Source of the DNA: Gammaproteobacteria bacterium | GTDB lineage: Bacteria > Pseudomonadota > Gammaproteobacteria > Steroidobacterales > Steroidobacteraceae | Assembly (NCBI GenBank): GCA_025359565.1 | Contig: JANYFY010000022.1 | Location: forward strand, 1-64,000 | Direction of reading: 5' to 3' | DNA: 64,000 nt | Part shown: one piece after another, positions 26,470 through 36,210 of the stretch | Layout of the letters: each line of letters begins with the position of its first letter | Numbering within the stretch: position 1 is the stretch's first letter | Program-made: the position numbers and the translations under genes | The notes under the pieces: model-generated | The model's input: only the letters and a program-made list of their open reading frames with translations | The model's database searches: none | What the model was told of the DNA's origin: nothing

Positions 26470-27698
26470 TGGCGTATGGAATAGCAGAAGCGAGGCGTTG
26501 TCGCCAGGATTTCCCAGCACTGGCACGACAATACAATGGACACGATCTCGTTTATCTAGATGGTCCGGGTGGCACGCAGGTACCGAACGCCGTTATAGAC
26601 GCGATGCGGGATTTCTACGCCGTGTGTAATGTGAATACGCATGGAAATTTTCCGCCTTCTCAAGAAGTAGACCGACGTATGTGGAGTGCTCGCCAAGTGG
26701 TGGCGAGCTTTCTAGGAGCACAGGGACCCGAGTGCATTTCATTCGGGTCTAACATGACCACATTAAATTACTCGCTGAGCGCGGCCATTGGTCGTACCTT
26801 GAAAGACGGTGATGAGGTATTGGTAACGCAACTTGATCACGAGGCCAATCGTGGGCCGTGGTTGCGTCTACAAGATTCAGGAGTAACCGTTAAAGAAGTC
26901 AAGTTGCTCACCTCAGGTCAACTAGATCCCGTGGATATGGCTGCAAAAATTACTCCACGCACCAAGGTTTTCGCTTTGGGAGGATCGTCTAACGCTCTCG
27001 GTACGGTCAATGATCTGGCGCTCGCGCGTCGATTGACGCGTGAAGTGGGTGCGCTTATGGTCGTTGATGCGGTTCACTATGCGCCGCATTTTGCGCTAGA
27101 CGTTCAAGCCATTGGAGCGGATTTTTTATTGTGTTCAGCGTATAAATTTTATGGTCCACATGTGGGTGTATTGTATTCGCGACCGGGGGCATTGGATGCC
27201 CTACCCACCGACCGGCTGAGTGTTCAAGACCCGGCAGCACCGTATCGCATTGAAACCGGTACATTGAATCATGCGGCGATCGATGGTGTGCGCGCAGCAG
27301 TAGAGTATTTGGCGAGTTGGGGTAACGGTACCGCACTGCGTCAGCGTGTTGTCGATGCCATCAGTTCTATATCGACATACGAGCATTCATTGGCCAAGTT
27401 TTATTACGAGGCCGTGAGTCGTTTGCCAGGCGTGACAGTGCATGGAATGGATTTTTCGACTACAACTCGGGCACCGACCGTATCGATTACCTTTGAGAAT
27501 CATACTCCTGCGGCTGCGGCGGCTCAATTAGGGGCTAAGGGTATTTGTGTCTGGGACGGAGATTTTTATGCCGTTCGAGCGGTTGAAATTCTCGGCCTGA
27601 CGGCTCGGGGTGGGTTACTACGCACCGGTGTCTCGATGTACAGTAATCAGCAGGATTTAGAGCGCTTGGTGGCGGGTATCGCAGCGCTGATTCACTAA
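26469..27698 (+). CDS. Class V aminotransferase, cysteine-desulfurase-like
   Basis: 409 residues. The PLP lysine lies in LLCSAYKFYGPHVGVLY, and ISFGSNMTTLNYSL and VVDAVHYAPH are typical. It belongs to the SufS/IscS-like branch whose members often lack proven desulfurase activity. No sulfur acceptor genes (sufE, iscU) adjoin it. It is sandwiched between the AOC-like gene (1-bp overlap) and bkdA1 (18-bp gap), so it may act on an amino or keto acid in this catabolic block. Confidence 0.85.
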   Translation: MAYGIAEARRCRQDFPALARQYNGHDLVYLDGPGGTQVPNAVIDAMRDFYAVCNVNTHGNFPPSQEVDRRMWSARQVVASFLGAQGPECISFGSNMTTLNYSLSAAIGRTLKDGDEVLVTQLDHEANRGPWLRLQDSGVTVKEVKLLTSGQLDPVDMAAKITPRTKVFALGGSSNALGTVNDLALARRLTREVGALMVVDAVHYAPHFALDVQAIGADFLLCSAYKFYGPHVGVLYSRPGALDALPTDRLSVQDPAAPYRIETGTLNHAAIDGVRAAVEYLASWGNGTALRQRVVDAISSISTYEHSLAKFYYEAVSRLPGVTVHGMDFSTTTRAPTVSITFENHTPAAAAAQLGAKGICVWDGDFYAVRAVEILGLTARGGLLRTGVSMYSNQQDLERLVAGIAALIH

Positions 27699-27716
27699 TG
27701 GCATCACGAGCATCCC

Positions 27717-28952
27717 ATGAATAAGCGTTCTCGTTTGCATCTTCCGGCGCCGCCCGCGCGGCCCGGCGAGCGTCCTGATTTTAGCTATGTTCAGATATCG
27801 CCAGCGGGAGCAGTGGCGCGGCCTGAAATTAGTGTGCGGGCGCGCGATATCGATTATTTAGCGCATGAGCTGGTACGGGTTCTTGGCGATGATGCAGAAG
27901 CGGTCGGACCTTGGAATCCGCATTTAGATCCGTCTGACTTGCAAATGGGATTGCGACATATGTTGCTGGTGCGTATTTTCGATGAGCGCATGCAACGCAC
28001 GCAGCGAGCTGGCAAGATTTCATTTTATATCCGCTCCTTGGGCGAGGAAGCCGTATCGGTGGCGCAGTGCATGGCGTTGCTGCCGGGCGATATGTTGTTT
28101 CCCTCCTATCGAAATCAGGGCTTGCATATCACTCGTGGTATGCCGATCGTGGATCTTATGTGTCAGCTGTTGTCCAACACGAGAGACATGTGTAAGGGTC
28201 GCCAACTCCCGGTCATGTATCACTCTAAAGCGAACAATATTTTCACGATCTCTGGCAATTTGGCGACTCAGTTTCCGCAGGCGGTCGGTTGGGCGATGGC
28301 TGCTGCGATTAAAGGCGAAGATCATTTAGCCGCCAGCTGGTTAGGGGATGGGAGCACTGCCGCCGCTGATTTTCACCACGCCTTGACGTTTGCTGCAGTC
28401 TACCAAGCACCGGTTATTTTGAATGTGGTAAACAACCAATGGGCAATCTCGACTTTTCAAGGGTATGCGGGGGGAGAGCAACGCTCCTTCGCGGCTCGTG
28501 GTTCGGGTTACGGGGTCGCATCGATTCGAGTCGATGGTAACGACTTTCTAGCAGTGCACGCTGTGACGCAATGGGCAGCGGCGCGGGCGCGAACCGGGGC
28601 GGGTCCAACGCTAATTGAGTTGGTGACCTATCGAGTGGCTGGACATTCGACCAGCGATGACCCGTCACGCTATCGAGCTAAAGATGATCATAAATTCTGG
28701 CCGCTAGGGGATCCCATCCAAAGACTCAAGGCGCATTTAATTCGCTTAGGCGAATGGTCTGAAGACCGGCATGAAACGCTCATTGCTGAGCTTGACGCAT
28801 TAGTGGCGAAAAGCTGGCAGGAGGCCGTTACTTACGGCACCTTGAATGAGGGTCCCAGGCTTAATGCTGACCTGATGTTTGAAGATGTATTCAAAGAAAT
28901 GCCGCAGAACTTATTAAGGCAGCGAGCCGCCATGCGCTTGCAAAGGACTTAA
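27717..28952 (+). CDS. bkdA1: Branched-chain 2-oxoacid dehydrogenase E1 alpha
   Basis: 411 residues. The ThDP motif spans WLGDGSTAAADFHHAL to VVNNQ. The phosphorylation-loop-like RVAGHSTSDDPSRYR and the substrate region LPSYRNQGLHITRG-type sequence (FPSYRNQGLHITRG) fit E1alpha of the branched-chain complex. It decarboxylates oxoacids from Val, Leu and Ile and, with E1beta, acylates the E2 lipoyl group. Four bases separate it from E1beta. Confidence 0.95.
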   Translation: MNKRSRLHLPAPPARPGERPDFSYVQISPAGAVARPEISVRARDIDYLAHELVRVLGDDAEAVGPWNPHLDPSDLQMGLRHMLLVRIFDERMQRTQRAGKISFYIRSLGEEAVSVAQCMALLPGDMLFPSYRNQGLHITRGMPIVDLMCQLLSNTRDMCKGRQLPVMYHSKANNIFTISGNLATQFPQAVGWAMAAAIKGEDHLAASWLGDGSTAAADFHHALTFAAVYQAPVILNVVNNQWAISTFQGYAGGEQRSFAARGSGYGVASIRVDGNDFLAVHAVTQWAAARARTGAGPTLIELVTYRVAGHSTSDDPSRYRAKDDHKFWPLGDPIQRLKAHLIRLGEWSEDRHETLIAELDALVAKSWQEAVTYGTLNEGPRLNADLMFEDVFKEMPQNLLRQRAAMRLQRT

Positions 28953-28956
28953 AATC

Positions 28957-29973
28957 ATGGCTCATATGAATATGATTCAAGCGCTAAATTCTGCAATGGA
29001 TGTCATGCTGGCGCGTGATCCAGCGGTGGTTTTGATGGGCGAGGACATTGGTTATTTCGGCGGCGTGTTTCGTGCGACCGAGGGGTTGCAGCGTAAATAT
29101 GGGGAACACCGCGTTCTCGATACTCCGATTGCTGAAGGAGGCATCGTAGCCACGGCCATCGGGATGGGTGTCAACGGATTGCGGCCGGTGGCGGAGATCC
29201 AATTTGCTGACTATATCTACCCCGGTATTGATCAAATAGCGAGCGAGCTTGCTCGCTTGCGCTTTCGCAGCGCAGGAGATTTTTTTGCACCCGTGACTAT
29301 TCGCACGCCTTGTGGCGGCGGTATTCGCGGCGGACAGACTCACTCTCAGAGTCCCGAAAGTATTTTTACGCATATTTGTGGTATCAAAGTGGTGATGCCT
29401 TCAAACCCTTATGACGCGAAAGGGTTGTTAATCGCGTCAATTGAGGATGATGATCCCGTAGTGTTCTTTGAGCCTAAGCGGTTGTACAACGGACCCTTTG
29501 ATGGTGATCCGAATAAACCGGCGGTGCCTTGGACTTCGCATCCTAAAGGTCAAGTGACTGAAGGTTATTACACGGTACCACTGGGTAAGGCTGAAATTGT
29601 TAGAGCGGGAAGTGATGTGACGATCATTACCTATGGCACGATGGTATTTGTTGCCGTGGCAGCCGCCGCCGCATTGGGGCTCGATGCTGAGATTATTGAT
29701 TTGCGGACGCTGGTGCCGCTGGATGTTGACGCACTGTGTACGTCGGTGAAGAAAACGGGACGTTGCGTAATCGCGCATGAGGCGACGCGTTTTTCGGGCT
29801 TTGGTGCTGAAATACTCGCTGTTGTACAAGAAGAATGTTTTTGGGATCTAGAGGCACCGATTCAACGGGTGGCCGGTTGGGATACGCCGTATCCGCACGC
29901 GTTTGAATGGGAATACTTTCCCGGTCAAGCACGAGTATCTGAAGCGCTCAAGACCGTGATGGAGGTGACGTGA
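28957..29973 (+). CDS. bkdA2: Branched-chain 2-oxoacid dehydrogenase E1 beta
   Basis: 338 residues. The transketolase pyrimidine domain starts NMIQALNSAMDVMLARDP with the EDIGYFGGVFRATEGL motif, and the C-terminal domain is present (ADVTIITYGTM-type; VTIITYGTMVFVA). It forms the alpha2beta2 E1 component. It ends inside the E2 start (GTGA), giving translational coupling. Confidence 0.95.
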   Translation: MAHMNMIQALNSAMDVMLARDPAVVLMGEDIGYFGGVFRATEGLQRKYGEHRVLDTPIAEGGIVATAIGMGVNGLRPVAEIQFADYIYPGIDQIASELARLRFRSAGDFFAPVTIRTPCGGGIRGGQTHSQSPESIFTHICGIKVVMPSNPYDAKGLLIASIEDDDPVVFFEPKRLYNGPFDGDPNKPAVPWTSHPKGQVTEGYYTVPLGKAEIVRAGSDVTIITYGTMVFVAVAAAAALGLDAEIIDLRTLVPLDVDALCTSVKKTGRCVIAHEATRFSGFGAEILAVVQEECFWDLEAPIQRVAGWDTPYPHAFEWEYFPGQARVSEALKTVMEVT

Positions 29974-31202
29974 GTCAATTCATATTTAAAATGCCTGATC
30001 TCGGCGAAGGGACCGTAGAGGCTGAAATTATTGCCTGGCACACGCAGCCGGGAGATTCTGTGATCGAGGATCAAATTATTGTCGAGGTCATGACTGACAA
30101 GGCCGCGGTGGAAGTGCCGGCTCCGGTTACGGGACGCGTACTATCCATCTCGGGTGCGCCGGGTGACAAAGTAGCCGTGGGTTCACCGCTCATTGTGTTT
30201 GAGACGCAAGCCCCGGCGATCGTTACCAACACGGCAACTGTAACTGGGACTGCGACCGCGCCTGGGACCGCGATCGCGCGTGCGCCTGCGACCGCGCCGG
30301 TGCTCGCGACCACGGCAGCTGAGGCCTTGCCGGCGGTTAAATCGAGTGAATCCCCGCGGGTCAAGTCATCGCCGGCGAATCGACGTCGTGCAAGCGAAGC
30401 GGGTATTGATCTTGCAGCCATCGCAGGTTCAGGGCCGGGTGGCCGGATCTTAACTCGCGATCTTCCCGTAAGGAGCGACTCGCCCGCTGCCTCTACTCCA
30501 TTACCACTCGTGACCGAAGTGAGGGTTATCGGCGTGCGGCGTCTCATAGCGCAACGGATGACTGAGGCGATGAGGACTATTCCACACTTTGCCTACGTGG
30601 AAGAAGTGGACATCACGGAATTAGAGTCACTGCGACTACATTTGAATAGTAAGTTGAGCGCGGACGAGTCATCGTTGACTTATTTGCCGTTGGTACTGAC
30701 TGCGTTGATCCGAGTATTGACGGACTACCCGCAGTGCAATGCCTTGTACGACTCGGAGCGAGAAGTGCTATTGCGGCACGCTGCGGTTCATGCCGGCATC
30801 GCCACGCAGACTACAGAAGGCTTGAAGGTGCCGGTGATACGAGATGCGCAATCGCTAGGAATTTGGGAGCTTGCCGCAGAGATTCGGAAAGTTAGCGCAG
30901 CGGCGCGATCTGGGTCGGCGAAGCGCGACGAGCTACGCGGCTCGACTATTACAGTAACCAGTTTGGGGAAACTCGGTGGCATCGCCTCGACCCCTATCAT
31001 TAATTCACCCGAGGTGGCCATTATTGGACTTAATAAAGCGGTCGATCGGCCGGTGGTACACCAAGGTGTGGTCGTTGTGCGTCGAATGATGAATTTATCG
31101 TCGTCTTTCGATCATCGTTTCGTGGACGGTTATGATGCTGCTGCAATGATTCAGTCGTTGAAAGAGCGGCTAGAACACCCAGCAACTCTATTTATTAATT
31201 AG
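29970..31202 (+). CDS. bkdB: Branched-chain 2-oxoacid dehydrogenase E2 (lipoyl acyltransferase)
   Basis: 410 residues. A single N-terminal lipoyl domain (lipoyl lysine in MTDKAAVEVPAP) is followed by an Ala/Thr/Pro linker (residues 88-115) built from small repeated GTAT/APGTA-like units, a peripheral subunit-binding domain (SPANRRRASEAGIDLAAIAGSG) and a catalytic domain ending with DHRFVDGYDAA. The start is GTG 29970. No E3 (lpd) gene follows, so the complex must use an E3 encoded elsewhere. Confidence 0.94.
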   Translation: MSQFIFKMPDLGEGTVEAEIIAWHTQPGDSVIEDQIIVEVMTDKAAVEVPAPVTGRVLSISGAPGDKVAVGSPLIVFETQAPAIVTNTATVTGTATAPGTAIARAPATAPVLATTAAEALPAVKSSESPRVKSSPANRRRASEAGIDLAAIAGSGPGGRILTRDLPVRSDSPAASTPLPLVTEVRVIGVRRLIAQRMTEAMRTIPHFAYVEEVDITELESLRLHLNSKLSADESSLTYLPLVLTALIRVLTDYPQCNALYDSEREVLLRHAAVHAGIATQTTEGLKVPVIRDAQSLGIWELAAEIRKVSAAARSGSAKRDELRGSTITVTSLGKLGGIASTPIINSPEVAIIGLNKAVDRPVVHQGVVVVRRMMNLSSSFDHRFVDGYDAAAMIQSLKERLEHPATLFIN

Positions 31203-31234
31203 CCAGTCGGTGCAAAAGTTTAAGTGAGATTTCT

Positions 31235-32245
31235 ATGACCGTTCAACCGCAAAGACCCGCATTCGGTTCTGTTTTAACCTCGCACATGGCGGCCGCTTTT
31301 TTTAAGAATGGCCAGTGGAGCGATACCGAAATAAAACCCGTGGCGCCCATTGAGTTAAGTCCTGGTGCGCATGTGCTTCATTATGCGAGTTCTTGTTTCG
31401 AGGGATTCAAGGCATTCAGGCACGCCGACGGATCGGTTCATGTGTTTCGAATGGACCGACATATAGAACGTCTCCGTCAAAGCGCTAGAGCGTTGGTATT
31501 ACCGGAACCGGATCCGAAGCAGCTGGCCGATATGGTGCGTGCGGTAATCAGTCGGTGCCGAGATGCGGTTCCCGAAACACCCGGTGCTCTGTACTTAAGA
31601 CCCATTTTGTTTGGTACGACATCTAACATTGGAGCGGCTGCAACACCTACTAGCGAATCTACGTTGTTGGTGCTGGCAAGCCCGGTGTGGGATTATTTTG
31701 CGGGCGGCATGAAACCCTTGCGTATATTAGTTGACGCTGAACATACTCGCTCAGCGGCACAGTTTGGTATGGTAAAAACCGGCGGCAATTATGCGGCTGC
31801 ACTGGGGCCTACTCTGGCTGCACGCGCTAAATATCAGGTCGACCAGGTGTTGTTCTGTCCGGGCGGAGAGGTGCAAGAGACGGGAGCCGCCAATTTCTTA
31901 TTAGTGCGTGATGGGCGGTTATTAACTCGAAGTTTGGATGCGAGTTTTCTGCATGGCGTTACGCGCGATTCTGTACTGCAACTCGCACGTGATATGGGAT
32001 ATGAGGTCGTGGAGCGAGTCTTTGATGTACCCGAAATGCTCGATTGGGTTAAAACCGGCGAGGCTACTCTTTCTGGGACCGCGGCAGTACTAGCAGGGGT
32101 GGGTACTCTCATTTATCTAGGAGCTGAGCATCGAGTCGCTGACGGTGAGGTAGGTCCCTTGACGCGCGCATTACGTACCCGATTGATTGGCATCCAGCAG
32201 GGTGAGGTTCCCGATAGTCACGGATGGCTAGAGCGAGTTTACTGA
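31235..32245 (+). CDS. ilvE: Branched-chain amino-acid aminotransferase
   Basis: 336 residues, fold type IV PLP enzyme. The PLP lysine is in MVKTGGNYAAALGP, and the FEGFKAFR and EVQETGAANFLLV motifs are clear. It interconverts Val, Leu, Ile and their 2-oxoacids. It follows bkdB by 32 bases, so the same transcript can deaminate branched-chain amino acids and feed their oxoacids to the dehydrogenase complex. Confidence 0.94.
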   Translation: MTVQPQRPAFGSVLTSHMAAAFFKNGQWSDTEIKPVAPIELSPGAHVLHYASSCFEGFKAFRHADGSVHVFRMDRHIERLRQSARALVLPEPDPKQLADMVRAVISRCRDAVPETPGALYLRPILFGTTSNIGAAATPTSESTLLVLASPVWDYFAGGMKPLRILVDAEHTRSAAQFGMVKTGGNYAAALGPTLAARAKYQVDQVLFCPGGEVQETGAANFLLVRDGRLLTRSLDASFLHGVTRDSVLQLARDMGYEVVERVFDVPEMLDWVKTGEATLSGTAAVLAGVGTLIYLGAEHRVADGEVGPLTRALRTRLIGIQQGEVPDSHGWLERVY

Positions 32246-32286
32246 GTACTGCGACTTAGGATTGATCCCAAGTAAGGAGTTCTTTT

Positions 32287-32592
32287 GTGAAGCGTTTATC
32301 GATGACGTTGGCTTGCGTACTGATGGTTTCGGCGGCAATGGCGCACTATGAAGATAAGCCCATCAACACAGCCAGTGAGCTTAGGGACTGGTGTGAGGCG
32401 GTGTCTGAAGCATCGTTTATTGGCAAAGGGGTTCGACCGTCCAATTGGAGCGCGACTTTTTGGTCGGAAGGCAATGTTTTGCTGGTCAAAGGTAGCTGGC
32501 GCGTTGAGAGCCAGGAAGTGACGGTGGAATGTCGGATTGCGCGCGGTGCGCAGACTCGCTACGCGACCATCGCGTATTCTGGCGGTCCTTGA
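32287..32592 (+). CDS. Small secreted protein of unknown function
   Basis: 101 residues from GTG 32287, preceded by AAGGAG. The signal peptide (1-19, ending AMA) is followed by 80 mostly beta-prone residues with two cysteines (in RDWCEA and VECRIA) that could form a disulfide. I do not recognise a family. Confidence 0.65.
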   Translation: MKRLSMTLACVLMVSAAMAHYEDKPINTASELRDWCEAVSEASFIGKGVRPSNWSATFWSEGNVLLVKGSWRVESQEVTVECRIARGAQTRYATIAYSGGP

Positions 32593-32642
32593 GGGCCTCG
32601 CGGGTCGCTTATACTGTGCCTAAATCGCAAGGATAAAGATCA

Positions 32643-33125
32643 ATGAAGATACATTTTTTGATTGGAATTATGCTCGCACTGGTTACGGTGTCCTGCGCGC
32701 CGTCGTCGCATATTCTCACGGGAGTGGCCAGAGCACCGATATCTCCGTCCGTTGTGAAAATTTATTCGACGCCACCGGTGCGGTTTGAAGAAATCGCGTT
32801 ATTGGATGCGTCCAGTAAAAGTGTTTTTTTACCGGGCGGTCAGAGATCGATGGATAAAGTTATTGAACGTCTGAAAATTCAAGCGGCACAATTGGGAGCT
32901 AATGGAGTCATCCTCGAGGATGTTCAAGACCATCAAACCGGAGCAATCGGCACGGGTGTAGGTTCGGATTCCTATTCAAGGCACTCCTCGGTCGGGTTAG
33001 GCATCGGCGGCTCCCTGGGTATTTACAGTAAATCGGGTAAGGGGCGCGCAATCTATGTGCCTGAAGGAACAGCGGCGCCTGCGCCTGCACCTGCACCTGC
33101 ACCTGCACCTGCACCTTCTCCGTGA
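32643..33125 (+). CDS. Outer-membrane-type lipoprotein with Ala-Pro repeat tail
   Basis: 160 residues. The lipobox (LVTVSC, Cys18) marks lipid attachment. A compact domain (VRFEEIALLDASSK... IERLKIQAAQLGANGVILEDV) resembles small Rcs-type/YbjQ-like envelope domains that contain a helix and the GAN(G/A)V motif; this is a fold impression only. The C-terminus is (Ala-Pro)7 encoded by a hexanucleotide repeat and could span the periplasm. Confidence 0.7.
   Translation: MKIHFLIGIMLALVTVSCAPSSHILTGVARAPISPSVVKIYSTPPVRFEEIALLDASSKSVFLPGGQRSMDKVIERLKIQAAQLGANGVILEDVQDHQTGAIGTGVGSDSYSRHSSVGLGIGGSLGIYSKSGKGRAIYVPEGTAAPAPAPAPAPAPAPSP
33075..33116. repeat. Hexanucleotide repeat (GCG/GCA CCT)7
   Basis: Seven in-frame copies of GC[G/A]CCT encode the Ala-Pro tail of the lipoprotein. 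Perfect GCACCT units at 33087-33116 make it prone to slippage. Confidence 0.9.
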
Positions 33126-33348
33126 CCGGTGATTGTCGTGTTGCACTCAGCCGAGTAGCGCAAGCCGTAACCATTACCGCAAGTTTTTGCAGCAATTTCA
33201 CCTGGTGCAATCGATGAGCCAGAAGGGCGATCGACTATCGATCACCCGCGAACTTCGAGCGCAGCCTGCAAGCTGCGTGAGTCTGATGTACGGGGAACCG
33301 AGGCAGGGTCAATGTCCGACAGATAAAATCCTAGCTTTAACGGATTGC

Positions 33349-33678
33349 CTAGTATTCCTCGCGCTTCTCGTTTAAATCGTCATCCTCGTCGTCTTCGTCC
33401 TCGTCATCCTCATCGTCGTCCTCATCTTCATCTTCTTCTTCATCCCATTCCTCATCGTCGTCATCGTCATCCTTCGATCCCGACCAGCCTTCCGGCTCCT
33501 CGGTGAGGTCTAGGTCCATTTCTGCCCAACCATCGGTATCCAATTCTTCGGTTTCGCCATCCAAATGTTGTATCTGGATGGTTTCCCCATCTTCATCGAC
33601 CTTGAGAACTTGGAACGTTTCGTCGTTTTCCAAGTCCTCATACCATTGCCCGACGACGGGTTCGTATTCTCTGCCCAC
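33349..33678 (-). CDS. Small acidic protein, probable DUF6763 family
   Basis: 109 residues from GTG 33678. The first 65 form a small beta-rich domain (VVGQWYEDLENDETFQVLKVDEDGETIQIQHLDG) with a modest resemblance to DUF6763 of Gammaproteobacteria. The last 45 are almost pure Asp/Glu (low-complexity GA-rich DNA at about 33370-33470). Function is unknown. The 223 bases between this gene and the lipoprotein (33126-33348) contain a hairpin at 33225-33247 and nothing else I can name. Confidence 0.65.
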   Translation of the reverse strand: MGREYEPVVGQWYEDLENDETFQVLKVDEDGETIQIQHLDGETEELDTDGWAEMDLDLTEEPEGWSGSKDDDDDDEEWDEEEDEDEDDDEDDEDEDDEDDDLNEKREEY

Positions 33679-33770
33679 GGAGGTTGTCCTTTGTTAAAAC
33701 GGATGCGCTACACCCGCCTGCGAATATTAGGGGAGGCCAGCTGCTTAAGTAAATGGCAATATGACATTTG

Positions 33771-34925
33771 ATGAGTGACTTAGACAACAAAATTTTCGGT
33801 AGTCGTATATCGCTTGCCAAACGAGTGGTGGTCAAGGTGGGTTCGGCGTTGCTCGTTGACGCTAAAAGCGGACATTTGAACCGCGCGTGGCTGGAAAGTC
33901 TGGCGGCGGACGTCGCACGCATGAAAAAACGCGGCCAAGAAGTTATCTTGGTCTCTTCAGGTGCCATCGCGCTGGGTCGGCGTCACTTGGCGCTGGCGAG
34001 TGGCAAACTGCGGCTTGAGGAAAGCCAAGCCGCCGCCGCGGTGGGACAAATTCGACTTGCGCACGCCTATAAAGAGCTATTGGAGGGGCACGAGCTGACC
34101 GTGGCGCAGATTCTTTTGACTTTGGGTGATACCGAGCAGCGTCGACGCTATCTGAACGCACGCGGCACCCTCAATACTCTGCTTTCGTTGGGTGCAGTAC
34201 CCGTTATCAATGAAAATGACACGGTAGCGACCGCTGAGATTCGGTATGGCGATAATGACCGCCTGGCGGCGCGAGTAGCACAAATGCTAAGTGCAGACTG
34301 CCTAGTGCTTCTGTCGGATATCGACGGACTGTACACCGCCAACCCCAATATCGATCCTAAGGCCCAGTTTGTCGGTCGTGTGCTGCACGTGACGCCGGAA
34401 ATTGAGGCTATGGCCGGTGGGACGGGTAGCGATGTGGGTAGCGGCGGTATGCACACTAAGCTGGCGGCTGCCAAAATAGCCATGGGCGCCGGTTGTTATT
34501 TGTGTATCTCCAAAGGGGCCTACCAGCATCCGCTGCAACGAATTGAGGACGGTGTGCGTTGCACGTGGTTCGTACCCGCCTCAACGCCGATAGCAGCCCG
34601 CAAGCAGTGGATTGCCGGGACATTAGCGCCAGCGGGGTCCATTGGTATTGATGCAGGCGCGGTCAGCGCATTGGCGCGCGGTAAAAGTCTATTGCCGGCG
34701 GGCGTCACGCGTACGGTCGGTCGTTTTGATCGTGGCGATACGGTCAGCATTAAGGGACCCGATGGTGTCGAAGTGGCGCGGGGTATGGCGGCTTATTCGG
34801 ATGACGATGTGGCGCGTATCATGGGCCGGAAAACTGCTGAGATTGAACAGGTGCTCGGATTTCGCGGCCGTGATGAAATAGTGCATCGCGATGACCTTGT
34901 GTTGTTGAATATTGTGGAAGAGTGA
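33771..34925 (+). CDS. proB: Glutamate 5-kinase
   Basis: 384 residues. The N-terminal amino-acid kinase domain ([41 protein letters not shown]) is followed by a C-terminal PUA domain (about 285-365). It phosphorylates glutamate in the first, feedback-controlled step of proline synthesis. ATG 33771 is chosen over the preceding TTG. proA follows after four bases. Confidence 0.96.
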   Translation: MSDLDNKIFGSRISLAKRVVVKVGSALLVDAKSGHLNRAWLESLAADVARMKKRGQEVILVSSGAIALGRRHLALASGKLRLEESQAAAAVGQIRLAHAYKELLEGHELTVAQILLTLGDTEQRRRYLNARGTLNTLLSLGAVPVINENDTVATAEIRYGDNDRLAARVAQMLSADCLVLLSDIDGLYTANPNIDPKAQFVGRVLHVTPEIEAMAGGTGSDVGSGGMHTKLAAAKIAMGAGCYLCISKGAYQHPLQRIEDGVRCTWFVPASTPIAARKQWIAGTLAPAGSIGIDAGAVSALARGKSLLPAGVTRTVGRFDRGDTVSIKGPDGVEVARGMAAYSDDDVARIMGRKTAEIEQVLGFRGRDEIVHRDDLVLLNIVEE

Positions 34926-34929
34926 GGCT

Positions 34930-36192
34930 ATGTCGGATGCGCTCGCGCTGAAAATGCGTCAATTGGGATTGGATGCCGTAAATGCCGCGGAGCAGCTTGC
35001 GCAGGCGACGCCTGTCCAGAAAAATCGCGCGCTTGAATTCGCAGCGTTAGATCTGCGGTCTTGTACAAACCAGATACTGTCAGAAAATACCGCAGACATC
35101 AGCGAAGCCGTTGCGCGCGGACTGGCGAATGCATTGCTCGATCGTTTGAAACTCGACGCCACGCGGATCGAGGCCATGGCTCGCGGTCTTGAGGAGATTA
35201 CGCAGCTCGCAGATCCCATTGGCACTATATTGGCGCAGTGGACTCGACCTAATGGTCTGGTGATCCAGCGAATTCGAGTGCCCCTGGGGGTGATCGGAAT
35301 TATTTACGAAAGTCGCCCCAACGTAACTGCAGACGCAGGCGCTCTTTGTTTGAAATCGGGCAACGCGGTGATTTTGCGCGGTGGTTCAGAAAGCATGCGT
35401 TCCAACGCGGCGATTCACGCCTGTCTCGTGCGCGGTCTGCGGGCCGCGGGGTTGCCGGAGGCCTGTATTGCGCTCGTCCCCACCACGGATCGCGCTGCCG
35501 TAGGGATTATGCTGGGTCAGATGGGTGAATTTATCGACGTGATTGTGCCGCGTGGGGGCAAGAGTTTGGTTGCGAGGGTGCAAGCGGAAGCGCGAGTGCC
35601 GGTTATCGGGCATCTGGAAGGCATTTGTCATGTCTATGTGGACGGCGATGCCGATCTGACAATGGCTAAAAATATTGTATTGAATGCAAAAATGCGCCGT
35701 ACGGGTATTTGCGGGGCCGCAGAAGCCTTGCTAGTTGATCGGGCGGTGCTCGCGAATTTGACCGCGTTGATCAAGATGTTATTGGAGGCGGGCGTCGAGG
35801 TGCGGGCGGATGCAGAAGGTTGCCAAGTTGATTCGAGAGTCTTGCGCGCAACGGAGGAAGATTGGAGTACCGAATATTTGGACGCCATTATATCGGTTCG
35901 GGTGGTGGCGGGGGTTGATGGCGCGATCGCCCACATTAAACGTTACGGTTCAGCGCATACGGAATCGATAGTGACTGAGAATAATGCGACCGCAGAAAAA
36001 TTTTTAAGCCGTGTGGATAGCGCTATTGTTTTGCATAACGCTTCAACCCAATTTGCCGATGGGGGTGAATTTGGGATGGGTGGGGAAATCGGGATTAGCA
36101 CCGATAAGTTTCACGCGCGAGGGCCCGTCGGCGTGGAGCAATTAACGAGCTACAAATACGTAGTACGCGGTGAAGGGCAGATTCGTGATTAA
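34930..36192 (+). CDS. proA: Gamma-glutamyl phosphate reductase
   Basis: 420 residues from ATG 34930, with GTGAGG upstream. It has the aldehyde-dehydrogenase fold, with the catalytic cysteine in [14 protein letters not shown] and the family motifs [13 protein letters not shown] and [23 protein letters not shown]. It reduces glutamyl-5-phosphate to the semialdehyde for proline synthesis, forming a two-gene operon with proB. Confidence 0.96.
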   Translation: MSDALALKMRQLGLDAVNAAEQLAQATPVQKNRALEFAALDLRSCTNQILSENTADISEAVARGLANALLDRLKLDATRIEAMARGLEEITQLADPIGTILAQWTRPNGLVIQRIRVPLGVIGIIYESRPNVTADAGALCLKSGNAVILRGGSESMRSNAAIHACLVRGLRAAGLPEACIALVPTTDRAAVGIMLGQMGEFIDVIVPRGGKSLVARVQAEARVPVIGHLEGICHVYVDGDADLTMAKNIVLNAKMRRTGICGAAEALLVDRAVLANLTALIKMLLEAGVEVRADAEGCQVDSRVLRATEEDWSTEYLDAIISVRVVAGVDGAIAHIKRYGSAHTESIVTENNATAEKFLSRVDSAIVLHNASTQFADGGEFGMGGEIGISTDKFHARGPVGVEQLTSYKYVVRGEGQIRD

Positions 36193-36210
36193 TCGGGTCT
36201 GTGCTGTGGC

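Noticed and set aside
30071-30547. 158-residue minus-strand frame inside bkdB
   Set aside because: It arises from the repetitive linker DNA read in antisense; no domain.
33225-33247. Terminator after the lipoprotein gene
   Set aside because: The hairpin has one mismatch, lies about 100 bases after the stop and lacks a T-tract.
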